Shown here: positions 22,282-30,410 of the stretch, piece by piece
Layout of the letters: the number at the start of each line of letters is the position of its first letter
Position numbering within the stretch: the first letter of the stretch is position 1
From: Bacteroidales bacterium
GTDB taxonomy: Bacteria > Bacteroidota > Bacteroidia > Bacteroidales > Tenuifilaceae
Assembly: GCA_017524185.1 (NCBI GenBank)
Contig: JAFWUG010000062.1
Location: 1 to 36,950, forward strand
Direction: 5' to 3'
Length of the DNA: 36,950 nucleotides
The notes under the pieces: model-generated
The model's database searches: none
What the model was told of the DNA's origin: nothing
What the model saw: the letters and a program-made list of their open reading frames with translations, nothing else
Translations under genes and position numbers: made by a program

Positions 22282-23724
22282 ATGAACAGGCAGATGTTTG
22301 TTACAATTATGCGCAACGCGCTATGTTTGTTTATATTGATGCCCTATTTGCGGCTACAGGCGCAATCCCTACCGTTGGCTAAGGCCGATAGTTCCGATGT
22401 GCTGGTTTATAAAATCAATATAAAGGAAGACATTATGCCAGCCGCTTGGCGACAGGTGAAGCGTGGATTGGCCGATGCGCAAGAACAGCAGGCCGATCTG
22501 GTGCTGCTACACCTAAACACCTACGGTGGTATGGTTAATATGGCCGATTCCATCCGCACGGGCATCATCAACTGCCCGATACCCGTTTGGGCGTTCATCG
22601 ACAATCAGGCAGCCTCGGCGGGTGCGCTCATATCCATTGCATGCGACCGCATCTACATGCGGCGGGGCGGAAGCATTGGTGCGGCCACTGTGGTGAATCA
22701 GACGGGTGAGGTGCAGCCCGACAAGTACCAATCGTTCATGCGGAGTATGATGCGAGCCACCGCCGAGTCGCACGGCTGCGATACGTTGATAAACGCGAAG
22801 GGCGACACCACGTTCCGCTGGCTGCGCGACCCGCGTATAGCCGAAGCCATGGTCGATCCGTCGATCTACATCGAGGGAATCATCGACACGGGCAAGGTAC
22901 TCACCTTCACCGCCGATGAGGCCATGGCGCATGGCTATTGCGAGGGCAAGGCCGAGAACGTTGCCGAGGTGCTAAAAAATGCTGGCATTGAGCATTATAC
23001 CATAACCGAGCAGCACATAACCGCCCTCGACCGCATTGTGGGGCTGCTGACCAATCCCACGGTGTCGGGCGTTTTGATTATGCTTATTGTTGGTGGGCTA
23101 TATTTTGAGCTGCAAACTCCTGGCGTAGGTTTTCCGCTTATGGCTGCGGCAATTGCCGCTATGCTCTATTTTGCACCTTTATATATAGATGGTTTGGCTC
23201 AATATTGGGAGTTGGCTTTGTTTGTTGTGGGCATAGTGCTCTTGCTGGTCGAGGTGTTGGTGATTCCAGGCTTTGGAGTGGCTGGTGTGAGCGGCATTGT
23301 GCTGGTGGTAGTGGGTCTAACGCTGGCGATGGTCGACAACGACCTGTTCCGCGATTTTGATGGACATCTGAACCTGATGGTGGCAGTTAAACCGCTTTGC
23401 GTGGTTTTGTTGGGACTGTTTGTGGGGCTGGTGGCGGCTATCTATGTAAGCCAAAAATTCTTCACATCCAACTTTTTGCCAGGCATTTCCAAGGGAGCCG
23501 AACTCACCGAGGCCGATGGCTACATTGGCATCGATACGGCTATCAAGGGCAAGGACGGCGCGATGGGCGTTGCGCTGAGCGTGCTGCGCCCGTCGGGCAA
23601 GGTGGAAATCGATGGCGATGTGTATGATGCCGTAGCCGCTCATGGGTTCATCGAGAAAGGCCGCTCAGTGCGTGTGCTACGCGACGAGGCCGGCCAGCTC
23701 TATGTGGTAGAGGCCGAGGCGTAG
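22282..23724 (+). CDS. NfeD-family protein with ClpP-like serine protease domain
   Basis: 480 residues, long NfeD (NfeD1b) architecture. Residues 1-28 are a signal peptide (ALCLFILMPYLRLQAQ); residues 40-240 a ClpP/crotonase-like protease domain with the oxyanion and serine motifs HLNTYGGMV and QAASAGALIS (Ser before AGALIS the likely nucleophile); then four to five membrane helices (about 255-390) and a C-terminal OB-fold NfeD domain ending GRSVRVLRDEAGQLYVVEAE. The related STOPP/NfeD proteases cut stomatin-type proteins; no stomatin (SPFH) gene is adjacent. A TTG at 22279 just before the chosen ATG gives one more residue and cannot be excluded. Confidence 0.9.
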   Translation: MNRQMFVTIMRNALCLFILMPYLRLQAQSLPLAKADSSDVLVYKINIKEDIMPAAWRQVKRGLADAQEQQADLVLLHLNTYGGMVNMADSIRTGIINCPIPVWAFIDNQAASAGALISIACDRIYMRRGGSIGAATVVNQTGEVQPDKYQSFMRSMMRATAESHGCDTLINAKGDTTFRWLRDPRIAEAMVDPSIYIEGIIDTGKVLTFTADEAMAHGYCEGKAENVAEVLKNAGIEHYTITEQHITALDRIVGLLTNPTVSGVLIMLIVGGLYFELQTPGVGFPLMAAAIAAMLYFAPLYIDGLAQYWELALFVVGIVLLLVEVLVIPGFGVAGVSGIVLVVVGLTLAMVDNDLFRDFDGHLNLMVAVKPLCVVLLGLFVGLVAAIYVSQKFFTSNFLPGISKGAELTEADGYIGIDTAIKGKDGAMGVALSVLRPSGKVEIDGDVYDAVAAHGFIEKGRSVRVLRDEAGQLYVVEAEA

Positions 23725-24328
23725 AGGTGTGTTGTGTAAGTAGATGTGAAACAGTATTTTACTGTTTGTTTTGCGTTGATGTCGTTGCGAGCGATGGAAG
23801 CCCTGAAAGGGCTACAGAACACAGACGGGGGTGAAACCCCCGGCATTGCAACGTCGTTGCAACATAAGCCCTGTAAGGGCGACAGAATAATCCGATGGTG
23901 AAGTTTGGGATGCTGTTGCAGTACGAATCAAAATTGTGTTGTAAGTAGTTGTAAATAAATAGTTTGCAAAAATAAATTCTTTCGCCCTTTCAGGGCTTGA
24001 TGTGCTGTATTCATCGTTACGGGGGCTTGCGCCCCCGTCTGTAATCTTTCGCCCTTTCAGGGCTTATATTGTTGTATGTCTTATTCTTGCAGACGCGATA
24101 TGCGGACGCGATGAATCGCGTCCCTACAGCCCGAGATTGGATATAAGTATTTGATTATTAAATGTTTATGTGTATGATAACGCAATTTGTCGCGTCATCA
24201 TAGCCCGAAATGTAACATAAGTATTTGATTATTATGTGTTTATGTTTGTACGGACGCGATTTATCGCGTCCAAGTGCGGGAGGATTCGCCGTAAAATAAG
24301 ACAAGGGGGGCATGCCCCCTTGCTTCTG
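23725..24328. repeat. Composite palindromic repeat region
   Basis: About 600 bases with no gene. A left block (23799-23890) reads GCCCTGAAAGGGC, a spacer with ACAGACGGGGG, a GGGGG/CCCCC hairpin (23827-23841), a 17-base palindrome TTGCAACGTCGTTGCAA (23846-23862) and a second GCCCTG-AAGGGC. A right block (23982-24066) is the same kind of unit in reverse: GCCCTTTCAGGGC, GGGGGCTTGCGCCCCC (24021-24036), GCCCTTTCAGGGC. Two GGACGCGAT/ATCGCGTCC palindromes follow at 24104-24123 and 24252-24271. The mirrored layout resembles bacterial REP/BIME elements. Confidence 0.7.
24128..24271. repeat. Two imperfect direct repeats of about 70 bases
   Basis: 24128-24196 and 24202-24271 share AGCCCGA, ATAAGTATTTGATTATTA and TGTTTATG in order, and each ends in a GTCGCGTC or CGCGTCC palindrome arm. 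Confidence 0.6.
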
Positions 24329-25258
24329 CTACCTCACCGTAACTCGTTGTCCGATGCGCAGTGTCGTCTTGGGCGACATGTTGTTAAGCTTGCATATTTT
24401 CGATACCGTGGTGTGGTACTTTACGGCTAGTCCGCTAAGCGTATCGCCCGATTTTATGCGGTGTACAATGCGCTGTGAAGCGGCCAGCGACTCGGCATCG
24501 GTTTGACCGTGATGTGAGTAGATGCTGAAATAGTGCTTCTTGAGCGTAATCAAGGTGTCGCGCAGCTGACCCGTGCTAAAGTCGATGATGCGTTCGGGGT
24601 CGAACGATTGGCCTTGGTAGCGCGTCTCGAAATGCAGATGCGGGCCAGTGCTGCGCCCCGTGTTGCCGCCATAGCCAATCACCTCGCCAGCTTTCACCAG
24701 TTCGTCAACCTTAACGGCATGTTCCGAGAGGTGGCCGTAGTAGGTTTCAAGCCCATTAGCATGGCGAATAACAATCAGGTTACCGTAGCCACCCGTTTTC
24801 GACGTGGCCTTCGATACGCGCACTTTGCCATCGAATGCGGCGTAGATTGGGTCGCCAATATTCAGGCGAAGATCGGTGCCGTTGTGTTCGCGGGTGCGCC
24901 TGAAACAGTATCGCGAGGTAACGGTGCCAATATAGGGCGGATGATAGGAGTGGAGCGAATCTACCAGCAGCAAATCCACCTCGTCGGGGATAAGCGATAG
25001 CGGCATGTCGCGGTAGGCATGTATCTTGTCGGTATTCCAGTTCTCGGTGTCGAAATCGGTGTCATCAATCACGGGTCGCCCAAGATCAATATATTCCCAT
25101 GTATTATTATCGTATAGCACTACCTTGGTGTATTTATCGTCGGTGGGCAACGTATCGATGGCCGTGCGAGTGGGGTGATTTTGGGAAGATAGCGATAGTG
25201 TGTCGGGCGTGGTCGGCGAATGTAGCAGCGCGGTCAGGGCGACTATAGTGGTTAGCAT
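24329..25258 (-). CDS. M23 peptidase with C-terminal LysM domain
   Basis: 309 residues. An N-terminal hydrophobic segment (MLTTIVALTALLHS) is probably a signal peptide. The M23 (LytM) domain has its zinc ligands in HNGTDLRL and GPHLHFE, with YYGHLSEH and GGYGNLIVIRH between. The last 50 residues are a LysM repeat (VHRIKSGDTLSGLAVKYHTTVSKICKLNNM), which binds peptidoglycan sugars. Such proteins cut peptide cross-links in the cell wall or act as activators of amidases; all ligands seem present, so an active enzyme is likely. I chose ATG 25258 over TTG 25264. A consensus promoter lies 32 bases upstream, back to back with that of spt. Confidence 0.9.
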   Translation of the reverse strand: MLTTIVALTALLHSPTTPDTLSLSSQNHPTRTAIDTLPTDDKYTKVVLYDNNTWEYIDLGRPVIDDTDFDTENWNTDKIHAYRDMPLSLIPDEVDLLLVDSLHSYHPPYIGTVTSRYCFRRTREHNGTDLRLNIGDPIYAAFDGKVRVSKATSKTGGYGNLIVIRHANGLETYYGHLSEHAVKVDELVKAGEVIGYGGNTGRSTGPHLHFETRYQGQSFDPERIIDFSTGQLRDTLITLKKHYFSIYSHHGQTDAESLAASQRIVHRIKSGDTLSGLAVKYHTTVSKICKLNNMSPKTTLRIGQRVTVR

Positions 25259-25289
25259 GAGCAAAAAATTGAATGCGTTTACGAAGCCG

Positions 25290-25320
25290 CAAAGATAGCC
25301 ATTTACGCCAATGTAGCAAA
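25290..25320 (-). promoter_or_regulatory. Consensus promoter of the M23/LysM gene
   Basis: On the - strand TTTG (25320-25317), 19 bases, TATCTTTG (25297-25290): a full match to the Bacteroides consensus. Confidence 0.8.
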
Positions 25321-25360
25321 GTTCAGTATGATAACAGTAGATTTTAGAGGGCTAAAATTT

Positions 25361-25389
25361 TTTGCTATCGTTTTTTTTTCTTACGTTTG
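25361..25389 (+). promoter_or_regulatory. Promoter of spt
   Basis: TTTG (25361-25364), 17 bases, TACGTTTG (25382-25389). The spacer is shorter than usual. The GTG start follows at 25422. Confidence 0.55.
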
Positions 25390-25421
25390 CGGCCAATTTT
25401 ACGTACTAAAACTTTACGAGA

Positions 25422-26659
25422 GTGGATATTTTTGATAAAGTCTCAAATTTAGGTCCCATTGGGCAGTGGCAGAGCCAGGCCCACGGCTACTTCTCGTTCC
25501 CCAAGCTCGAGGGCGAGATTAAACCCCGCATGATGTTTCGCGGCAAAGAGGTGCTCACCTGGAGCCTGAACAACTACCTTGGCCTGGCCAATCATCCCGA
25601 GGTGCGCAAGGCCGATGCCGATGCCGCCGCCAAGTTTGGCATGGCATACCCCATGGGAGCCCGCATGATGAGCGGTCAGACCAGCAAGCACGAGGAGTTG
25701 GAGGATAAGCTGGCCGCCTTGGTGGGTAAGCCTGCTGCATTCCTGCTCAACTACGGCTATCAGGGCATGATTTCGGTGATCGACTCCATGCTGGGACGCA
25801 ACGATGTGGTGGTGTACGACTCCGAGGCGCACGCCTGCATAATTGATGGTCTGCGCCTTTTCCCGGGCAAGCGCTTCGTGTTTAAGCACAACGATATGGA
25901 CAGCTGCCGCAAGCAGCTCGAGCATGCCACCAAATTGATTGAAACCACCAAGGGCGGTATCTTGGTCATCACCGAGGGCGTGTTTGGTATGGCTGGCGAC
26001 TTGGGCAACCTCAAGGCCATTGCCGACCTAAAAAAGGAGTTCAACTTCCGCATACTAGTCGATGATGCTCATGGCCTTGGAACTATGGGTAAAACAGGTG
26101 CTGGAACGCCCGAACATTTTGGCGTTCAGGATCAAATCGACCTGCACTTTGGCACTTTCGCCAAGAGCATGGCTGGCATAGGTGCGTTCATTGCCTCCAC
26201 CGAGCCGGTTATCAAGTATTTGGCATACAACATGCGTTCGCAGATTTTCGCAAAATCGCTCCCATGCCCATGGTTTATGGCGCACTGAAGCGTTTGGAAC
26301 TGCTGCAGAATTGCCCCGAACTAAAAGACAATCTGTGGACAATAGCCACCGCGCTGCAAAAGGGTCTGCGCGCCGAGGGCTTCGATTTGGGTCGCACCCA
26401 GTCGCCAGTAACGCCCGTGTATATGAATGGTAGCGTACCCGAAGCCACTAATCTAGTGTTCGACCTGCGCGAAAACTATGGCATATTCTGCTCCATTGTG
26501 GTTTATCCTGTTATTCCCAAAGGCCAAATCATGCTTCGCCTCATCCCCACGGCAGCGCATACGCTTGAGGATGTTGATGTTACCATCAAGGCCTTTGCCG
26601 AGGTTCACAAGAAACTCAAAGACGGAAAATACGACAAGGAGAAAATGGTGCAGATATAG
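25422..26659 (+). pseudogene. spt: Serine palmitoyltransferase, frameshifted
   Basis: SPT joins serine with an acyl-CoA to 3-ketosphinganine, first step of sphingolipid synthesis, which is characteristic of Bacteroidales. The protein starts MDIFDKVSNLGPIGQW and contains WSLNNYLGLANHPEVR, YPMGARMMSGQTSKHE, LVITEGVFGMAGD, LVDDAHGLGTMG and the PLP lysine in FGTFAKSMAG (Lys248). After FAKSLP the frame changes: residues 1-281 are in one frame and the rest (MPMVYGALKRLELL to KEKMVQI) in another. Relatives read FAKSLPMPMV, so one base is missing between 26263 and 26264. As written, translation ends at 26288 and lacks the C-terminal domain. A consensus error is equally possible, because both halves are otherwise well conserved. 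GTG start at 25422. Confidence 0.85.
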
Positions 26660-26681
26660 TTGATATTCATATTTTTATAAT

Positions 26682-26712
26682 AAAAAGCCTCGCTGCAAAG
26701 CGGGGCTTTTTT
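26682..26712 (+). terminator. Terminator after spt
   Basis: AAAAGCCTCGCT and AGCGGGGCTTTT pair over a GCAA loop (one G-T pair), followed by T residues. Confidence 0.85.
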
Positions 26713-26729
26713 GGAAGATAAAGACTGTA

Positions 26730-26761
26730 TTGCGCAGTTAAGGGCTTTTTTGCTATATTTG
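26730..26761 (+). promoter_or_regulatory. Promoter of the DUF3791-DUF3990 operon
   Basis: TTG (26730-26732), a 21-base spacer, TATATTTG (26754-26761). Transcription from about 26768 leaves an 85-base leader. Confidence 0.65.
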
Positions 26762-26821
26762 CAGAGCCTATCGCTTTATTTGCTGCGGTGTACAAAATGC
26801 AACATGCTTCTGTGTTTTGCG

Positions 26822-26846
26822 TAATATTTTATAAATCAAAATATTA
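26822..26846. promoter_or_regulatory. 9-bp inverted repeat in the leader, possible operator or RNA hairpin
   Basis: TAATATTTT (26822-26830) and AAAATATTA (26838-26846) are perfect reverse complements around a 7-base centre, ending six bases before the ATG at 26853. It could be the binding site of the encoded antitoxin-like protein or a hairpin covering the ribosome binding site. Confidence 0.5.
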
Positions 26847-26852
26847 TAGACA

Positions 26853-27110
26853 ATGAGCGTTGAGTGTCCTATTGAGGTTGTGAGCGAAGACGACTATCGG
26901 CGGGTGCATTTCTCGGTGATGGCCATAGAGGCGTGTGCGCAGCACGAGCATGTTTCGGGACCAGCCATGTATCAGCGCCTAAAGGCACAGGACTTGATAC
27001 GTCAGCGTTTGTTCCGATTCTATGAACAGTTGCATACGCAAAGCCTCGACTATGTTGTGAACGACACATTGGAAACGTTGGCTAACTGGGAAAAGGAGAC
27101 AGAGCAATGA
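26853..27110 (+). CDS. DUF3791 domain protein, candidate antitoxin
   Basis: 85 residues, mainly helical. The family signature is near the C-terminus: FRFYEQLHTQSLDYVVNDTLETL, in particular LHTQS-DYVV-D. DUF3791 proteins occur next to DUF3990 genes in many Bacteroidota and Firmicutes; their biochemical function is not established to my knowledge. The stop overlaps the next ATG (ATGA at 27107-27110), so the two proteins are made in coupled fashion, as is usual for toxin-antitoxin pairs. The antitoxin role is my inference from size, order and coupling. First gene after a promoter and an inverted repeat. Confidence 0.82.
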   Translation: MSVECPIEVVSEDDYRRVHFSVMAIEACAQHEHVSGPAMYQRLKAQDLIRQRLFRFYEQLHTQSLDYVVNDTLETLANWEKETEQ

Positions 27111-27550
27111 TTCAGTTGTATCATGGTTCTCATATAGAGGTAAAGCAGCCACTTGCTTTGGCCGGTCGTACTAATCTTGATTTTGGAAGAGGTTTTTATC
27201 TTACGTCAATATACGAACAAGCTGCATCATGGGCTAATGTTGTTGCCGCGCGAAAGAGTAGAAAAGCTAAGGCTATTGTGAGCGTTTATAATTTTGACGA
27301 AGAGGCAGTCCATAGAAGTAACTTCAATTGGCAAGTGTTCGAAGAGTATAATTTAGAGTGGCTGGATTACGTTGTATTATGTCGAAAGGGTAGTTCGGTT
27401 TATCAATGCTATGATATTGTAGAGGGTGGTGTGGCTAACGATAATATAATTGATACAATTGAGGATTTCGAAAAGGGTATAATTACAGCCGAACAAGCTC
27501 TTGGCCAATTGCGTTACAAACATGTTAATCATCAAATTTGTATTATTTAA
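27107..27550 (+). CDS. DUF3990 protein, ADP-ribosyltransferase-like, candidate toxin
   Basis: 147 residues. The pattern of an ADP-ribosyltransferase fold can be seen: YHGS with His6, DFGRGFYLTS with Tyr31 followed by a helix (EQAASWANVV), a central strand region (AIVSVYNFDEE) and the VEGGVANDN segment with Asp112. His-Tyr-Asp is the catalytic set of the rifampin ADP-ribosyltransferase Arr, while DarT/PARP-type enzymes use other third residues. DUF3990 itself has no function that I can cite with certainty. Flanked by DUF3791 genes on both sides. Codons are noticeably richer in A and T than in the surrounding genes, which may mean acquisition by transfer. Family call is good, activity is inference. 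Confidence 0.83.
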   Translation: MIQLYHGSHIEVKQPLALAGRTNLDFGRGFYLTSIYEQAASWANVVAARKSRKAKAIVSVYNFDEEAVHRSNFNWQVFEEYNLEWLDYVVLCRKGSSVYQCYDIVEGGVANDNIIDTIEDFEKGIITAEQALGQLRYKHVNHQICII

Positions 27551-27581
27551 GGTTTGTTGGTATTAGAGAGGAGGCAGAACT

Positions 27582-27782
27582 ATGAGAGACAGCGTGTTAT
27601 GGCGTAAGCAGAGTAGTATTATCATGCTGTTGGCTAAACAGTTAGGAATTGATGGCGAACGAGCAATCGATATTTATTATTCAACCACCATTGCAAAACA
27701 ATTGCACGATTCGCGCTACGGATTGTATTTGATGAGCGATCAGTACATTGTTAATTTGATTATGGAGGAGTTGAGAAAATAG
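27582..27782 (+). CDS. Second, shorter DUF3791-type protein
   Basis: 66 residues, helical: SIIMLLAKQLGIDGERAIDIYYSTTIAKQLHDSRYGLYLMSDQYIVNLIMEELRK. It matches the other DUF3791 subtype (A-DIYYST, L-D---GLY--SDQYIV--I-EEL) and is quite different from the 85-residue protein upstream. Begins 31 bases after DUF3990 and is clearly in the same operon. Whether it neutralises, targets or assembles with the DUF3990 protein is unknown. Confidence 0.75.
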   Translation: MRDSVLWRKQSSIIMLLAKQLGIDGERAIDIYYSTTIAKQLHDSRYGLYLMSDQYIVNLIMEELRK

Positions 27783-27835
27783 CATTAACCTTCAAAATCC
27801 CCTTCAATCCTTATCCAAGTTATAGCGTTTTTCGT

Positions 27836-27843
27836 TAACTTTG
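27836..27843 (+). promoter_or_regulatory. Promoter -7 element of threonine aldolase gene
   Basis: TAACTTTG fits TAnnTTTG, 32 bases before the ATG at 27875. No TTG at the usual distance. Confidence 0.5.
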
Positions 27844-27874
27844 TCGATTATCATCCGCATAATTTTTTACGCCA

Positions 27875-28912
27875 ATGCAAGAGGATAATCCGCACGGCTT
27901 TGCCAGCGACAACTGTTCTGGGGTTCATCCCGACATACTTAGGGCTATGACCGAGGCCAATCATGGCCATGTGCTTGCCTACGGTGTGGATATATACTGC
28001 CAGCGCGCTACTGCTAAGATTCAAGAAATTTTTGGCGACGATGTGCTTCCCTTCGTAGTATTCAACGGCACAGCCGCCAATGTTATGGCGCTACAGGCCA
28101 TAACCCATAGGCACAACGCCATAATATGCGCCCAAACGGCTCATATCAATGTTGACGAGTGCGGTGCCCCCGAGCGCATCACAGGCTGTAAACTGCTCAC
28201 CGTGCCTACACCCGATGGCAAGCTCACCCCCGACCTGATTGAGCCCCGGCTACAGGGCATTGGTGACCAGCATCACTCGCAGCCATCGGTGATTTCCATA
28301 TCGCAGCCCACCGAGCTGGGAACCATCTATTCCCTGTATGAACTACGTGCGCTGTCGGCTTTTGCCAAGCAGCATAACATGCTTATACACATGGACGGAG
28401 CGCGGCTTGCCAACGCTGCCGCTACCCTCGGTCTGTCGCTTCGCGAGATTACAGCCGATGTGGGCATTGATGTGCTGTCGTTTGGCGGCACCAAGAACGG
28501 TATGATGTATGGCGAAATGATTGTGTTCTTCGACTACCGTTTGGGACGCGATTTCCAATATACCCGCAAACAGGGGCTACAGCTCACATCAAAGATGCGC
28601 TTTATTGCGGCTCAGTGGGAAGCCTACCTCTCCAACGAGCAGTACCTTAAAACGGCTCGCCACGCTAACCTGATGTCCCAAAAATTGGCCGAACGGGTGG
28701 CCGCGTTGCCGCAGATCAGAATATCGCAGGCAGTGCAGTCGAATGCCGTGTTTGCAGTTGTTCCACGTCATATAATAGAACCGTTGCAGCGCGATTTCTA
28801 CTTCTACGTGTGGGACGAACTGCGCGATGAGGTGCGATGGATGACTTCGTGGGACACAACCGAGGCCGACATCGACCAGTTTATATCCCGAATGGAGGAG
28901 TTGCTTGCATAG
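27875..28912 (+). CDS. ltaE: Low-specificity L-threonine aldolase
   Basis: PLP enzyme that splits L-threonine or L-allo-threonine into glycine and acetaldehyde. The 345 residues show the beta-eliminating lyase fold: FASDNCSGVHPDIL at the start, VVFNGTAANVMAL (PLP phosphate region), TAHINVDECGAPE, IHMDGARLANA (Asp pairing with the pyridine nitrogen) and SFGGTKNG with the PLP lysine. Length is normal. It has its own promoter element and is followed by the beta-lactamase-family gene after 15 bases. Confidence 0.9.
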   Translation: MQEDNPHGFASDNCSGVHPDILRAMTEANHGHVLAYGVDIYCQRATAKIQEIFGDDVLPFVVFNGTAANVMALQAITHRHNAIICAQTAHINVDECGAPERITGCKLLTVPTPDGKLTPDLIEPRLQGIGDQHHSQPSVISISQPTELGTIYSLYELRALSAFAKQHNMLIHMDGARLANAAATLGLSLREITADVGIDVLSFGGTKNGMMYGEMIVFFDYRLGRDFQYTRKQGLQLTSKMRFIAAQWEAYLSNEQYLKTARHANLMSQKLAERVAALPQIRISQAVQSNAVFAVVPRHIIEPLQRDFYFYVWDELRDEVRWMTSWDTTEADIDQFISRMEELLA

Positions 28913-28927
28913 TTCACATCTATTCGC

Positions 28928-30319
28928 ATGTCAGTAGCGCAAAAAATATCGCTCACATTGGTGCTATCGCTTGTTGCTTTGATGGCATCGCTGCTGCACG
29001 GGGCCAGTTCAAACATGCCTGGCGATGCCACCAGCTCCGATGCGTTGCCGTCGGTGTATCACCGTGTCGATTTGCTCCGCATATCGAGCGAACTCACCAG
29101 CACCCCCGACTATAGCGGTATCAATGCGGCCATCGACCGTTTTGCCAAGCAATGGGAGTTGGTGGGGGCAAGTGTGGCTGTGGCTCACGATGATAGGCTT
29201 ATCTACACCCGTGGTTTTGGTTTTGCAAACCTCGAAGATTCGGTGGCCATGCAGCCCTACAACGTGATGCGCGTAGCCAGCGTGTCGAAACTAATCACGG
29301 CCATTGCTGTGATGCGGCTGGTTGAGGATAATCGGCTGAGCCTCACCGATACTGTTTTTGGCGAGCGCGGTTTGCTCAACGATAGCATTTTCTTACCCCT
29401 AAAAGATCCTCGCGCCGCTCAAATCACAGTGGGCAATCTTCTCAATCATTCCGCAGGATGGGATACCCGCTATGGCGACCACATGTTCATAAAGCATAAA
29501 ATTGCCGAGGATTTGGGCAAACCGCTCCCCATTTCGCTCAACGACATTGTGCATTTTGCCACCACGCGTCGCCGCTTGCACTTCAATCCCGGAGCGCGTT
29601 GTAGCTACTGCAATATTGGTTATGCCATTCTGCAACTGGTTATTGAGCGCGTGAGCGGGATGGACTACGAGGATTATGTGCAGCAATGCATCATGCGCCC
29701 CCTGCGCATCTACGATGCGGGTTTGGCCGATGGCTGGGATTCGGTTAAGCTCACCCACGAGGTGCGCTACTACGAGATGCCCGATGCCGACTCGGTGATT
29801 GCCTACGATGGTTCAAAAATGGCCGCCAAGAGTCGTGGCGGTAACGACATACGCACTCTTGGTGCAGCGGGCGGTTGGGCCATATCATCGGTTAGCTTGG
29901 TTAGGCTGCTGATGGCTGTGGATGGTCAAGGGGGGTACCCCGATATTCTTACCAAGGAATCGGTGCAGACTATGATTGATCATGCCGAGAATTTCTATCC
30001 CTATGGCTGGATTGCAGCCGACACCACTGGTGCGCTGTGGCGTTCGGGCTCTTTGCCTGGCACTACGGTGCTGGCCAAGGCCAACGTGCAGGGCTTCACG
30101 TTTGCTTTTATGGCCAACACCAGTCCGTGGAAAGGCTCACGTTTCCCTGCCATAATCAACAGCCTGATGATGAATCAGATACTGCCCATGTTCGACTCTT
30201 TGCACTATCAGCGTAACCTATTTCTGCCGCATTTGCCCAATATTGGGCTATTGCCCATATCAACGCCCACTGCATCCTTGCCTCAGGTGCTGCCGCCGTT
30301 GGCTTTGAGCGAGGAGTAG
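28928..30319 (+). CDS. Exported beta-lactamase-family serine hydrolase
   Basis: 463 residues. The N-terminal segment KISLTLVLSLVALMASLLHGA is a signal peptide or anchor. A class C beta-lactamase/penicillin-binding-like domain (about 60-430) carries the catalytic SVSK (Ser-x-x-Lys) in VASVSKLITA and the second motif as YCN in CSYCNIGYAILQ. The third motif (usually HTG or KTG) is not obvious; RSGSLPGTTV may occupy its place. Family members include esterases, D-aminopeptidases and PBP4*-like proteins, and a true beta-lactamase is not implied. Probably transcribed with ltaE. Confidence 0.87.
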   Translation: MSVAQKISLTLVLSLVALMASLLHGASSNMPGDATSSDALPSVYHRVDLLRISSELTSTPDYSGINAAIDRFAKQWELVGASVAVAHDDRLIYTRGFGFANLEDSVAMQPYNVMRVASVSKLITAIAVMRLVEDNRLSLTDTVFGERGLLNDSIFLPLKDPRAAQITVGNLLNHSAGWDTRYGDHMFIKHKIAEDLGKPLPISLNDIVHFATTRRRLHFNPGARCSYCNIGYAILQLVIERVSGMDYEDYVQQCIMRPLRIYDAGLADGWDSVKLTHEVRYYEMPDADSVIAYDGSKMAAKSRGGNDIRTLGAAGGWAISSVSLVRLLMAVDGQGGYPDILTKESVQTMIDHAENFYPYGWIAADTTGALWRSGSLPGTTVLAKANVQGFTFAFMANTSPWKGSRFPAIINSLMMNQILPMFDSLHYQRNLFLPHLPNIGLLPISTPTASLPQVLPPLALSEE

Positions 30320-30410
30320 GGTTGGGTTTTAGGCCTTTTGTAAGCAAACAGTAATTTGGTAGTTTTAAAACGGCATCAAAGTATGTGTCCGCTTGAAAAA
30401 GCCTCATAGA

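Noticed and set aside
23725..24328. CRISPR array
   Set aside because: Repeats are palindromic, variable in length and mirrored, without regular spacers or cas genes.
28928..30319. True antibiotic beta-lactamase
   Set aside because: Only SxxK and YxN are clear; the third motif is unclear and the family is mostly esterases and peptidases.
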